NCBI GenBank assembly: GCA_937918935.1 | Contig: CAKZSI010000069.1 | Location: 1 to 64,000 of the forward strand | Direction of reading: 5' to 3' | DNA: 64,000 bases | Source: an uncultured Chloroflexales bacterium | Lineage (GTDB): Bacteria > Chloroflexota > Chloroflexia > Chloroflexales > Chloroflexaceae | Part shown: positions 33,558 to 45,000 of the stretch, piece by piece | Numbering within the stretch: position 1 is the first letter of the stretch | Layout of the letters: the number at the start of each line of letters is the position of its first letter | Program-made: the position numbers and the translations under genes | Notes under the pieces: model-generated | The model's input: the letters and a program-made list of their open reading frames with translations, nothing else | The model's database searches: none | Told to the model about the DNA's origin: nothing

Positions 33558-35491
33558 GGTCGCGCTCCGTTGTGATGTAGCCTGATGATCACCAGAGTTT
33601 CCCCTTGCTGGCCGACACTGTTGTCATGCACGCTGATGGCCAGCGTTGGGCGCTCGATCCAGCCGAGCAGGTAGACGCCTCGCGTATCGGGATGGCCCTG
33701 CTGGCTCTGCACGGAGGGATTGCCCAGACTGAAGCGATCGAAGCCAAACAGCGAGGTCAGCACCTGATTACGGTAGACGAGGCCAGCGTCGCTCGACTGG
33801 AACTCAAAGGGAAAGTTCTGCTGGTTGAGGCGTAGATCAACGGGCGCTGCCATGCCTGGCTGTAGATCGCCGATAGAGCCCGACGCCGCACCGACGATGA
33901 TCTGCGCGTCGCGCAGCGGTACGTCGCCGCCGAGCCGCACCTGCCCGCGCAAAAACCCGCCTTCGACCCGCAGATCGCTCTCGACCTGCGGCACGTCGCC
34001 AACCATCTGTTCAACCATCATACTGCGCAGGGATCCGACGTCAATCAACAACTCGGGAACGCTGCTACTCGTCGCATCCCGGCGCACCGTCAGCGGGTCA
34101 ACTTCAAAGCTCCCCAGACTCGATGGCGTAATCAGGCTTTCGGCGGCGAAATCGAGGCGGTAGCTCCGGCGCGTGGGAGAGAAGATGCCGAAGAACGCGG
34201 TTGCCTGACCGGTGGCCCCCCCCTCGAAGCCCTGAACGATCGCCACCTGCACGACCCGGGCCTCCGGGCCGCGCAAGGCAACACTGCCGCCGTAGGTCAG
34301 CCCCAGGGTGGCAATGGCGATCAGCGGCGTGGTAACCCAGGCCAGTTCGACCCGCCGGAGCCGGCGCAGCAGCAGGAAGTTCAGCGGACCAATCACCGCA
34401 ATGTAGGCCACCATCAGCGCCAGCACGAGCCACGGCGAGGGCAGCCAGACGAGGCCACGTTGCAGCGTTTGCCGCAACAGATTATCTCCCCGCCAGCGGA
34501 AGGCGGGGCCGATGTGCGCCCGTGGCTCTATCTGGAGCGCCTGTTCCCAGAGCACCGCCTCGCCGGACCAGACGCGCAGCGCGGCCAGATCAAAGGCCGC
34601 GAAGATGATCTGGCCAGCCCCTTCCGCACGGGCGGTGAGCAAACCGGCCCCATCGAGGGCGCGTGCGCCCTCCCGCAGGCGCACCTCATTGACCGTCAAC
34701 GGGGGCAGTTCCGCGGCCAGTTCGGGGCGCTGGGCGAAGTCGGCCAGCCCAGCGGCGGGGGCGTTGGCCCGCAACGTGCCCACGTCCACGGGCGACACGT
34801 CGGCCAGGCCCGCCAGGGTACGTTCGGCCCGCAACCCGCCCCCGAGGATCAACTGGCCGCCCATGCGCGTCCAGAGCAGCAGCGCCTCGCGCTGAGCCGA
34901 ACTCAGGCCATCGGTCGCCAGATCGTGGATGAAGATAGCGTCAAGGCCAGCCAGCAGGGCCGCATCATCGGGCAGCAGATCCGGCGCCAGGCGCACCACT
35001 GCCGTGTTGGCGTCGGGCGTGAATCGGGCTGCCTGCAGGCTGTTGAGCACCGTCGCATCGGAACTGATCACCGCCAGCGTCGGGCGCTCCATGCCAATGC
35101 GGTTCAGCAGGATCGACTCCTGCGCCACTGGCTCGTCATCGATCCGCAGGGTCAACCGGACGCGGTTACTCGAACCGGTGATCACCACCGGGAGCATCAC
35201 CCGCTTGCGCGCGCCGCGGGGCAGGTCGAGAACGTACTCGAATGACCCGGCGGCACTATCGCCCGGTACGATCCACGACAGCACCCCGACGCTATCGCCG
35301 CCGGTGTTGGTGACCGTGATCGCCACAGGGAACCAGAAATTGGCACGGTACGTGCCGGCGCCATCATAGCCGGCCTGCGCCTCGAGGGTAATCGAAGGAG
35401 GCGCCTGCGCCCGTGCGGGCGTTCCGACAAAGACTATGCCGATGAGCAGGAGGACGAGGAGGAAGCGCCAGAAGGTCACCAGTATCTCCAT
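33554..35491 (-). CDS. Large exported membrane protein of unknown function
   Basis: A 645-residue protein. A signal peptide (RFLLVLLLIGIVFVGTPARAQ) is followed by a beta-rich domain (EAQAGYDGAGTYRANFWFPV), a Rossmann-like or GATase-like middle (VVRLAPDLLPDDAALLAGLD, and ILGGGLRAER), two or three membrane helices around residues 375-435 (LALMVAYIAVIGPLNFLLL), and a second beta-rich domain. The layout is that of exporter-accessory proteins encoded with ABC-2 ATPases. The start was set at ATG 35491, just before the signal peptide. Function is inferred only from the coupled ATPase gene. Confidence 0.8.
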   Translation of the reverse strand: MEILVTFWRFLLVLLLIGIVFVGTPARAQAPPSITLEAQAGYDGAGTYRANFWFPVAITVTNTGGDSVGVLSWIVPGDSAAGSFEYVLDLPRGARKRVMLPVVITGSSNRVRLTLRIDDEPVAQESILLNRIGMERPTLAVISSDATVLNSLQAARFTPDANTAVVRLAPDLLPDDAALLAGLDAIFIHDLATDGLSSAQREALLLWTRMGGQLILGGGLRAERTLAGLADVSPVDVGTLRANAPAAGLADFAQRPELAAELPPLTVNEVRLREGARALDGAGLLTARAEGAGQIIFAAFDLAALRVWSGEAVLWEQALQIEPRAHIGPAFRWRGDNLLRQTLQRGLVWLPSPWLVLALMVAYIAVIGPLNFLLLRRLRRVELAWVTTPLIAIATLGLTYGGSVALRGPEARVVQVAIVQGFEGGATGQATAFFGIFSPTRRSYRLDFAAESLITPSSLGSFEVDPLTVRRDATSSSVPELLIDVGSLRSMMVEQMVGDVPQVESDLRVEGGFLRGQVRLGGDVPLRDAQIIVGAASGSIGDLQPGMAAPVDLRLNQQNFPFEFQSSDAGLVYRNQVLTSLFGFDRFSLGNPSVQSQQGHPDTRGVYLLGWIERPTLAISVHDNSVGQQGETLVIIRLHHNGARP

Positions 35492-35507
35492 GCCGAAGCA
35501 ACCGGCC

Positions 35508-37001
35508 TCACGCCGATCCCGGATTGATCTCTTTGTAGCGCTTCTGCGCCTCGTGGTACTGCGCAAGCAGATCAAGCGTATCGTTGAGGTTCTTCTCCCG
35601 CTCGCCACGCTTGAAATTGACAATGTATTCGTTAATCGTGCTGACTACCTGATTGGGGCGAGGCACGCGCAAAAACGTAAACTTGCCGCCAGCACCCGCC
35701 GTCTCCAGCAACACATCGCCATACCCCAGCAAGTTGCTCACAAAGGTCGTCTCAAAGCTGACATTCGTAATCGCCCCCAGGCTGGCCTGCCGCCGATCCT
35801 CCGGGCCAAAGGGCTTCTTTTCGATATCCACTACGTTGGTAGGGGAAAGGATGTACTTGTCGTTCCGGTAGTCCTCAAACTCCCACGCTGCCCAGAGTAT
35901 ATAGGCGACCACGACGAGAAACGTGGCCAGGAGAATCCAGCCCGCCTCCAGTTCCAGATAACTATTGGCCAGCGCGACGACGAACAACCCCCCTGCCAGC
36001 AACAACGTCGGCCCAATCTGGGCCTGGAGCATAAAGAGCCAGTGGGGCCTCCATGTAATCGTCGAGGTCTTCTCATCAACCTCGGGATTGTCGGGGAAGA
36101 GGGTGCTGAGCCAGCGTGCCGGACGGGTCTGTTTGATCACGGTCGTTGTCTTGCCAGGCGATGCTTTCTTGCCATAAACGCGCTCGTCAATCATGCGCTG
36201 ATAATCCGCGGCGGTCATACGCTTCCGCAGGGCGCGCACCTGGTCCATAATCTGCCGTTGCATCTCCATTGGCTGGCTGGCCGACTCAAAGACAATATTG
36301 CCGCCAAAGCGCGCCGACTTCACGGTGATCGTGCCATACTTGAGGATGTGCTGGGGATAGGTGTTGGTTTTCGCATTCACGTCCTGCACATCTTCGAGAA
36401 AGATCTGCTGCTGGACGCGCTGTTCGATCAGGCGCGGGATGAACACCTGGTCGTTGTCGAAGACCACCCGTTGATTGGTAAGGATCAATTCGTCGTTCAG
36501 CCAGTCATAGAACGTGAATAGCAACATGAAGACGCTGGCAAGGGCCAGGATGATCAGCAGGATGTTCCACACATCGGTGCGCTGCGCCAGCGCCAGTTCC
36601 GCCTCAATGGCGAAGATACGACCACCGGTATAGCGATAGTAGAGGAGCAGAAGCACGACGCCAGCGGTCAACAACAACACCCGGCGCGGTCCCCGCGTCC
36701 TGGGGCCGCGCACGTACAGTAACAGCCAGACAAACAACAAACCGCCGGCAATGAAGGCCAGCAACCAGTTCAACGCATCGAGGCCGATGGGTGAGCCGGT
36801 CTCGTACACCAGGAACGTGCCCCCTGCGGCCCGATACATCACTAACCCGCCAAACAGAACCAGCGCCATCAGCGGAAGAATCATGCGGGTGAGCAAGACG
36901 ATCCAGTGACGCCCGATCACGAAGAGGATCTTCTCATCGGGGCCGAGGTCAATCGCCGCCTCGGCATCGAGCTCCAGCAGTTTGCGCAGCCAGTTCACCA
37001 T
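35508..37001 (-). CDS. Membrane protein with two bacterial PH-like domains
   Basis: A 497-residue protein with two repeats, each a pair of membrane helices followed by a bPH2-like beta domain. The first PH-like unit contains LTNQRVVFDNDQVF and LEDVQDVNAKTNTYPQHILK; the second has SPTNVVDIEKKPFGPEDRRQ and VLLETAGAGGKFTFLRVPRP. ATG 37001 (MVNWLRKLLELD) fits an AGGAG site; the longer frame upstream crosses a repeat. Such proteins are common in Chloroflexota and Bacillota and lack a defined role. It lies 16 bases upstream of the exported protein gene and probably heads that operon. Confidence 0.82.
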   Translation of the reverse strand: MVNWLRKLLELDAEAAIDLGPDEKILFVIGRHWIVLLTRMILPLMALVLFGGLVMYRAAGGTFLVYETGSPIGLDALNWLLAFIAGGLLFVWLLLYVRGPRTRGPRRVLLLTAGVVLLLLYYRYTGGRIFAIEAELALAQRTDVWNILLIILALASVFMLLFTFYDWLNDELILTNQRVVFDNDQVFIPRLIEQRVQQQIFLEDVQDVNAKTNTYPQHILKYGTITVKSARFGGNIVFESASQPMEMQRQIMDQVRALRKRMTAADYQRMIDERVYGKKASPGKTTTVIKQTRPARWLSTLFPDNPEVDEKTSTITWRPHWLFMLQAQIGPTLLLAGGLFVVALANSYLELEAGWILLATFLVVVAYILWAAWEFEDYRNDKYILSPTNVVDIEKKPFGPEDRRQASLGAITNVSFETTFVSNLLGYGDVLLETAGAGGKFTFLRVPRPNQVVSTINEYIVNFKRGEREKNLNDTLDLLAQYHEAQKRYKEINPGSA

Positions 37002-37193
37002 AGGGGCCTGCTCCTGCGGCAACGCCGGCCTACATGCTATGGCGCCCGGGCAAGCCAGACGCCGCTTGCGACCGGCTCTATAGTAGCACGCCCGGCGACC
37101 CGACGGCAAGCCGTGGCTCAGGTTCCCCGGAGCTTGAGCAACATCCGTCTCCGCCCCCGGGGTGTGGGGCGGCTGCGCCGCCAAAACCAACGA

Positions 37194-37222
37194 AAAACCC
37201 GGGTTTTGGGGCAAGCCCCAAA
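37194..37222. repeat. Palindromic repeat upstream of the PH-domain gene
   Basis: AAAACCCGGGTTTT (37194-37207) is a perfect palindrome and overlaps a second inverted repeat, TTTGGGGC/GCCCCAAA (to 37222). The latter matches the core of the hairpin at 22591-22633. The copy lies 33 bases before the stop of the PATAN gene. Confidence 0.6.
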
Positions 37223-37254
37223 GGTTTTGCAACGGCCCTGCTGGGAACGGGCTC

Positions 37255-37971
37255 TTAACCAGATCCGCGGAGGAGTTGCAGGATCGCGTCTTCGACCGAG
37301 TGGTACGGCCGTTCCTGGGGATTGGCGGGGGGCGCGTCAGCCTGGGACGACGTTTGCGCGGACGAACTGGAGCCGAGGAGTTGATCAAACAGCCCGGTCC
37401 TGGGTGCGGGCGGTGCGGGCGCGGGTGGTTCGGCGGGGGCGGTGACCAGTTCGATCACCCCATCGAGGCTCAACTGAGCCGCAATCTCGGCCACATCGAT
37501 CGCGGCCCAACCCAGGCGAGCGGCGATGTCGCGGAGGGACACACGCCCGTCGACCACGGCGAGCAACGGATGGTGGGCCGGATTGACGTGACGATCGATC
37601 CAGGCCGGCGCGACCAGCAGCCGTGGCACGCGCTCAAGATCGGGCACGTAAGCGCGTATCTGGCGCCAGCGGGCCGCGGACCGTTCGGCGTTCTGCAGGT
37701 AATAGTCAGGGGCGCCCCACAGCGACTTCTCTTCCGACACGGTATCGGTGACAAAACTGAAGAGCGCCTCATCGATCGCCAGCAATTCGGCCAGTGCGTC
37801 CATTCCGCGAGCAAGCCCGCGCTCGGCGTGGTACAACCGCCCCTCGCGAAAAAAGAGATGCCCGGTCTTTCCCGATCCGTAGATGTTTAATACCCCGGTG
37901 ACCGAGCTAAATGTGACCATGTCGATCAGTTCCCGCAGCGGGAACGTGCCAAGCGAACCTTCCAACTTCAC
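37255..37971 (-). CDS. PATAN/DUF4388-domain protein
   Basis: A 238-residue cytoplasmic protein. The N-terminal PATAN-like (DUF4388) domain is recognisable in LEGSLGTFPLRELIDMV, GVLNIYG, GHLFFREGRLYHAE and ALFSFV. The second half has a winged-helix-like part (GRVSLRDIAARLGW, VIELVTA) and a Pro/Ser-rich tail. PATAN proteins are signalling adaptors in gliding and two-component networks. GTG 37971 lies behind AGGGAG with a 6-base spacer; the upstream frame is not conserved. No receiver domain is attached. Partners are not identifiable from the neighbours. Confidence 0.72.
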   Translation of the reverse strand: MKLEGSLGTFPLRELIDMVTFSSVTGVLNIYGSGKTGHLFFREGRLYHAERGLARGMDALAELLAIDEALFSFVTDTVSEEKSLWGAPDYYLQNAERSAARWRQIRAYVPDLERVPRLLVAPAWIDRHVNPAHHPLLAVVDGRVSLRDIAARLGWAAIDVAEIAAQLSLDGVIELVTAPAEPPAPAPPAPRTGLFDQLLGSSSSAQTSSQADAPPANPQERPYHSVEDAILQLLRGSG

Positions 37972-38344
37972 GATATGCTCCCTGGCGATGATGGTGCGAC
38001 GCGGAACAAAGTGGCACAGGCAGCCATCTCTGATCCTAGCATCCATCAACGTCCCGGCGCAACATGACGCGGGTACTTTCGTACCATAGTTCACCTGGGA
38101 GAATTGCCGCCATAGTGGGCGCTGGCAGGAAGGATCGGGAGGGCCAGGCCCTCCCGAAGTGAGATCGCCCACCATCATCAGTGTGGTGAACCACCAGGAC
38201 GGACAGGGCCATGGTACAACGGTTTCAGTAAAGTGTGTGCAAGAGTAAGCCTGCCGGATGATAAAAGTTTCTTCATCGGTGAGGGGTCAAGACCGCTGGC
38301 TGGCGCGTCACTGCGCCTGTGCTGCGCCCGTCGCGGCGCCGGTC

Positions 38345-38794
38345 TCAGACGCGGCTGTAGGGGGGGATATCGTAGATGTAGTTCTCGAGTTGTTCGATAA
38401 TAAAGCTCTTCTCGGCAATCAGATCGGCCACCACGTCACGGATGGAAACGATGCCAAGAATACGGCCATCGTCGAGCACGGGCAGGTGCCGCAGGTGCTT
38501 GTCGGTCATTAGCGCCATACACTCCTCGACCGTCTGTTCGGGGCGCACATAGAGCACCCGCTCAGTCATAATCTCGGCGATGGGTGTCGTAGCCGGGTTG
38601 CGCCCCTGCAACACCGCCTTTCGCACCACGTCGCGCTCGGTGACGATGCCAACCAGACGCCCCTGCACAACCACCAGCAGTGCGCCGACGTCGTGCTCCG
38701 CCATCAGACGCACCGCCTCTTCCACGGTCCGATCCGGTGTGATGCTCCATACGCCCCTGGTCTTCCCCTCCAGCAACCTCCGCACAATTTTCAT
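38345..38794 (-). CDS. Two-CBS-domain protein
   Basis: A 149-residue protein made almost entirely of a CBS pair (Bateman module): TVEEAVRLMAEHDVGALLVV with GIVTERDVVRKAV, then TVEECMALMTDKHLRHLPVL with GIVSIRDVVADLIAEK. Such modules bind adenine nucleotides and regulate other proteins. ATG 38794 follows GAGAGG; a longer frame upstream is spurious. It stands alone, and its target is unknown. Confidence 0.9.
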   Translation of the reverse strand: MKIVRRLLEGKTRGVWSITPDRTVEEAVRLMAEHDVGALLVVVQGRLVGIVTERDVVRKAVLQGRNPATTPIAEIMTERVLYVRPEQTVEECMALMTDKHLRHLPVLDDGRILGIVSIRDVVADLIAEKSFIIEQLENYIYDIPPYSRV

Positions 38795-38894
38795 TGCATG
38801 CCTCTCACTGGCGCAGCATAATATGTGACAATTGCCACAATAATTATTATACCCCAGGTTTTTCTGGGATTTCGCTGCGTGCACTGAGATGACC

Positions 38895-38931
38895 GTGGGA
38901 AAACCAGATTCCTCCACGCTCCTGCCCGTGG
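38895..38931. repeat. Intergenic palindromic repeat copy
   Basis: Diverged copy of the dispersed repeat with the core GTGGGAAAACCAGATTCC and the tail CCACGCTCCTGCCCGTGG. It lies between the CBS gene and ctaA. Confidence 0.5.
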
Positions 38932-39009
38932 AAAGACACCGGAGGTCTCTACACCTCGACCTCACGGAAGAGTCTGTGAGGGCAAAAGCCTCCCAGATCC
39001 GAAGATGGG

Positions 39010-39975
39010 CTACGGGCGGGCGGGGGCGGAGCCGGTCCGGGGCAATGGCGCGGGTGCGGTCCTTTCTTCGGGCACAGCGAGGGCGACGGCACTCAACAGC
39101 ACCAGACAGATCCAGGTCGCATCGGCCATGAGCAGGTGCACCAGTTGCATCCACACCGGCGCCTTGAGAGTGACATTGAGGCCGCCGATGAGGATCTGGA
39201 GGAAAACCAGCCCCACCAGGCCCCAGGCAAAGCCGCGCGCCAGAGGCTCGGGGCGACGCGCAGTGACGGCCTGGGCCAGGAAGAGGGTGTAGATGCCAAC
39301 CAGCGTGCCAATAATCGGGTGAATGACGCGCATCTGCACCAGCGGATGGCTCGCAGCGCCGAGTGGCTGGTTGAGACCTCCGGGCAGCACGCCGTGCTGC
39401 AGCAGGGTGTCGCCCAGAGCGGTCACCGCCCCGCTCGAGCCGACCAGCGCCGTGCCCACCAGACCTGCTCCCAGCAACCACGGCAACCAGCCATGCCCCT
39501 GTAGACTGACCGGCGCGCCTCCTGAGGCCCACCAGGCTGTCAGGGTCAACGCCCCAAGAAGCAGGAACGTATTAACGAGGTGCAGGGCCATCGCCACGGC
39601 ACGGCTGGCCGAGGCATTGTGGGCGACGAGTTCAAAGAGCACCAACCCGGCCCCGAGCAGCGCTTCGAGCAGCATAAAGACCATAACCGCCAGCGCGCCC
39701 CGCCGAACGCGGCGCCCGCGCTCGTAGGCCCGGAAGGCCCACACCAGCAACGCCACTGCGCCCAGCAGCGCCACACCGCTGGTCAGCCGGTGGGTGAACT
39801 CGATCAGCATCTCGGTGCTCGGCGCGCGCGGAATGACCTGACCATCGCACAGGGGCCAGTGATCCCCACAGCCCGCACCGGAGCCGGTAGCGCGCACGAA
39901 CGCACCCCACAGAATGACCAGCAGATTGTAGGCGACATTGGCCCACGCGAACGCAGCAAACCGCAAGCGGAGCAT
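39010..39975 (-). CDS. ctaA: Heme A synthase (CtaA/COX15)
   Basis: Membrane enzyme that oxidises the methyl group of heme O to a formyl group, giving heme A for aa3-type oxidases. The 321-residue protein has eight helices in two four-helix bundles. Heme ligand regions are visible: FVRATGSGAGCGDHWPLCDG near the start (with the Cys pair), EFTHRLTSG, MALHLVN, and HPIIGTLVGIYTL. AAGAGGTCGTC precedes ATG 39975. No oxidase genes are adjacent. It indicates aerobic respiration. Confidence 0.92.
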   Translation of the reverse strand: MLRLRFAAFAWANVAYNLLVILWGAFVRATGSGAGCGDHWPLCDGQVIPRAPSTEMLIEFTHRLTSGVALLGAVALLVWAFRAYERGRRVRRGALAVMVFMLLEALLGAGLVLFELVAHNASASRAVAMALHLVNTFLLLGALTLTAWWASGGAPVSLQGHGWLPWLLGAGLVGTALVGSSGAVTALGDTLLQHGVLPGGLNQPLGAASHPLVQMRVIHPIIGTLVGIYTLFLAQAVTARRPEPLARGFAWGLVGLVFLQILIGGLNVTLKAPVWMQLVHLLMADATWICLVLLSAVALAVPEERTAPAPLPRTGSAPARP

Positions 39976-39996
39976 GACGACCTCTTCTCAGATACC

Positions 39997-40099
39997 AGGG
40001 AAAACCAGATTTCCCTTCCCCCTGCCTGCCGGGGAACCGAGACCACGTTGCGATGCGGCAACTGATCGAGGACTCCTTCCCCCTGCCCGCCGGGGAACC
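39997..40099. repeat. Two adjacent repeat copies upstream of ctaA
   Basis: Two related units (39997-40039 and 40075-40099) share CCTTCCCCCTGCC-GCCGGGGAACCGA. The first also carries the core GGGAAAACCAGATTTCCC. Confidence 0.55.
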
Positions 40100-40140
40100 G
40101 AACCAGTGCAACTTTTCAGGTTGCATTATGATAGCACACC

Positions 40141-40169
40141 TTGACACGCACCGCTGACTGGAATATACT
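40141..40169 (+). promoter_or_regulatory. rRNA promoter
   Basis: Consensus -35 TTGACA (40141-40146) and -10 TATACT (40164-40169) with a 17-base spacer. The predicted transcript begins near 40176 at a perfect 7-bp hairpin (CCGGGAT/ATCCCGG, 40175-40181 with 40186-40192). The 16S gene begins about 225 bases downstream. Confidence 0.8.
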
Positions 40170-40263
40170 AACAACCGGGATGTGGATCCCGGTCTCACTC
40201 CAGCGCGGAGGCAGACTGAGCAGTGTAAACATTCGGGTCTGGACAATGCTGTCGTCCTCCCGA

Positions 40264-40297
40264 CTAGGGTCACCGCCGGTGACGCTAGTTTTTTATT
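40264..40297 (+). terminator. Terminator-like hairpin in the 16S leader
   Basis: An 11-bp stem with one mismatch (40264-40274 with 40278-40288), a GCC loop and six T residues directly after it make a good intrinsic terminator. It lies between the promoter and the 16S gene. No second promoter is evident downstream, so either the polymerase must be modified to read through, or a separate RNA of about 120 nt ends here. Confidence 0.65.
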
Positions 40298-40326
40298 CAC
40301 TGCGCACCCCATCCCGTGCACCTTAC

Positions 40327-40344
40327 CAGACGAGTGTAGTCACG
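40327..40344 (+). other. 5' arm of the pre-16S processing stem
   Basis: These 18 bases are exactly complementary to 41933-41950, just past the 16S 3' end. Pairing would loop out the whole 16S RNA, as in the RNase III processing stems of rRNA precursors. Confidence 0.8.
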
Positions 40345-40398
40345 TGCGTGCCCGTCCGTCCGGCAGCCGCATATGCGGGTGTCGGTACGACAATCATT

Positions 40399-41884
<1,486 letters not shown>

Positions 41885-41932
41885 CTAGGGAGCCGGCCCC
41901 GTCAGGGGCGGCTATGGCGGGTACGAGCCCCG

Positions 41933-41950
41933 CGTGACTACACTCGTCTG
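41933..41950 (+). other. 3' arm of the pre-16S processing stem
   Basis: Perfect complement of 40327-40344. It lies 49 bases after the mature 3' end and 26 bases before the terminator, so the entire stand-alone transcript can fold into a processing stem. Confidence 0.8.
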
Positions 41951-41976
41951 TGAAGGTGCATGCACACTCTTTCGGG

Positions 41977-42016
41977 AGAGGCGCGGAGGGCACTGCTCTC
42001 CGCGCCTCTTCTGTTC
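41977..42016 (+). terminator. Terminator of the 16S transcript
   Basis: A perfect 12-bp GC-rich stem (41977-41988 with 41998-42009) is followed by TCTGTT. It ends the 16S unit and may also serve the convergent TPR gene that stops at 42043. Confidence 0.8.
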
Positions 42017-42042
42017 CGCCCGCGGCGACGGTCTCGTTCAAG

Positions 42043-45000
42043 CTACGACTGCATCTGCTGCTGTAGCATACGGTTGGCAGCGATCACCAGCGCCTCCACC
42101 CGCTCGACCTCGACACCTTCAAGCTTGAGCATGCGGTTGTACAACTGGATGGCCTGAGCGTACTCCTGCCGGCGCATCAGCATGTCGCCGAGCATGTAGT
42201 AGGCATCAAGGTCCTTCTGGTCGAGGCCGATGATCTGGTGCAACTCGGCAATGGCGTTCTCGTAGTCGCGCTGCTGGGCAAAGATGCGCGCGATCTGTTT
42301 CTTCTCGCGGATGGCCTCATCCCGACGCGAGGCCAGGGTGTACATCAGGGCGAGCCACTGGCGCGCATCCACGTCATTGGGGGCGATCTGTACGATGCGG
42401 TCGTACATCTGGCGGGCCTTCTCGTGGTCGCTGAGCATCCAGTAGACGTGCGCAGCCTCCTGAAGCGAGGCGACCGCATCTTTGAGTTGCCCGGCTTTGC
42501 GTTGCAGTTCGGCAGTGCGCGCCAGACCCTCCAGCCCCTTCTCGAGGTAGCCGCGGCGCAACTGCATGCGGGCCAGGCGGCTGCTCACCGCGATGTGATT
42601 AGGGGCAAGCTTCATGGCGTACTCGAGCATCTCGATGGCCCGGTCGAGTTGCTGGCGCTGCTCGTAGTGGGTCGCCAGGTCGTTGAGCTGGGCCAGGGCC
42701 TCGGTGAGCTTGCCCTGGCGGAAGTAAATGTCGGCGAGCTTGGTGTAGATCGCCCGATCGTAGGGCAGCAGGTGCTTTGCCTCGAGCAAAGCCCGTTCGG
42801 CGCCCGCCAGATCGTCGCTGGCGGCATAGGCTTCGGCCATGCGGCGCACCAGGTCGCCCCGGCTCAAGGGTGTAGCAAAGGCGTGCTTCGAGGCGCCGCC
42901 GGGCGCGCCCGGTCCCGCTGCGGCCTGGGCCCGGCGTAGATGCTCCAGGGCCTCTTCGGCCTGTCCCAGGGCGATGCAGCTATCCGCGGCAGCTTGATGC
43001 ACCAGCACCGGCGAGAGGAGCGGATCGACTGCGTCGGCGAGCAAGGCAATGGCCTGCTCCAACTCTAGCAGGGCCGAGGTGTGCTGCCCGGCATGCTGCT
43101 GGATAATCGCCAGCAGGTAGTGCAGGATCGGCGCGTCGGCCAGAAGCAACGCGCCGCGATACTCGGCCTGTACCGAGTTAAACTCCTGCGGCTGCTGCTT
43201 GAGCAGATCCAGCACCGTGGCGAACGAGTCCCACACAGCCTCTGGCTGGTCGCCCATCAGGGCCAGAGTGAGGTTCAGGCGCGCCACGGCCACCGGATCG
43301 TCGGGCCGGCCAAGTTCAAGGGCCTTGCGGAACTCCGTCAGCGCGGCCTCGTACCGTTCGAGCTTAAGCAGGGTGAGGCCGTACTGAGTATGCACGTGGG
43401 CATCGCGGGGGGCGAACTGGACGAGGCGGCGGTACTCCTCAAGGGCCTTATTGGTCTGCCCCAGGCGCACGTAGGTATTGGCCAGGAGGATCGATTGCGC
43501 CACCGCTTCGTCGGTCCGCCCCGCGCTGCGGAGTAACTCGGCCAGGCGGGCACGGGCATTGATCGTGTCGGGCGAGAGTTCGATGAAGCGGAAGTAGACG
43601 TCAATGGCTTTTTCAGGCTCGCCGCGCACGCGGAAGGTGTCAATCAACAACTGGTACTTGGCCAGGGCCTCTTCGGGCCGGCCCTCGCGCTCGTAGACTT
43701 CGCCCATACGCAGATGAATGGGCAGGTAGTCAATGTCGAGGCGGATGACCTCCATGCAGGCGTCCAGTGCGGCGTCGAGCAGTCCCTGGTCAAGGTACTT
43801 GCCGCTGAGTTCGACCCAGCCTTTCACGTCTTCGGGGAGACCGGTTGTATCAAGGGGGGTAGCCGGGGCAAAACTCGGCGCGACCTCGGGCAGGCTCTCC
43901 AGCAATAACAGCGGTTCGGGACGGGGTTCGGGGCCGGGAGCGGTCAATTCTTCCGTGGTTGTGGGACGATGATCGCGGAGGAAGTCGGTAATCGGGCGGA
44001 TCTTGCCCCAACTCTCGGCCATGGGCGGCTCCTCAACCGGGGGACCTTCGGGTTCCGCCGGTTGGGACAGCATGCCGGTGCCCATTTCACGGAGCTTGGC
44101 GAACATGTTGCGATCGGCCAGATCCTTGGAGCGCTGCTTGAACTCCACGGCCCGCTCACGTCCCCAGCGCTTACTCTCCAGGAAGCTGGCCAGGGCGCCG
44201 TAGAGGGCTGCGGCGTGGGCAATGTCGCCGATCTCCTCGAACGTTGTCGCCGCGTACTCGTACATCTGGATGAGATCCTCGGACTCGGCCTTGCCGATCG
44301 ACTCCAGATCCACCAGGGCGATGGTTTGCTCGAACTCCTGCGCCGCCTGCGGCAACTGGCCAAGCTCGCGGTAACTCAGGCCCAGGGCGAAATGGGCCGA
44401 CAGGGCATACTCCGCATCGGAGGCGGCCCGCGCCAGCACGTCTACGGCGGCGCGGTGGTCACCGCGCTCCTGGTAGATCAGACCGAGCGAGTAGAGTACA
44501 TCGGCCCGTTGCAACCCGGCTTCCAGGGCCTGTTCGTAGAGCGCGGCGGCGCCGTCAATGTCGCCCGCCTCCTGAGCCTTCTGCCCCTGCTCGACCAGTT
44601 TCTCGACCTGAAACTGCTGCGAGCGCAACGCACCGGTGACCCCGTGCTGGCCAGGACGGGCCTCGGGAACCGACAGGGCAGCAGGGCCACGGGCGCTTTC
44701 CAGGCCGGCCTCGCGGGCCATGGCGTCGCGCAGGGTGACGATCAGGTCCTTGGCCTCGCGGCTGTCGGGGTCGAGGCGAAGGGCAGCCTCGGCGGAGGCG
44801 GCAGCCTGGTCAAGATGATGGTCGGTGAAACTCTGCCGGGCCAGCGTCAGATGCTCACGCGCCGCCTCGGGGTGCGCCTGCATCTCTTCGTAGAGCCGCG
44901 CCAGGCGCAGGCGCTGCTCGCGATCCTCCGGGCGCAGTTTGAGCAATTCGCGCAAAGCCTCCACCGCCTGGGCAGGCCGGCGCTGGGCCAGGTGCAGATC

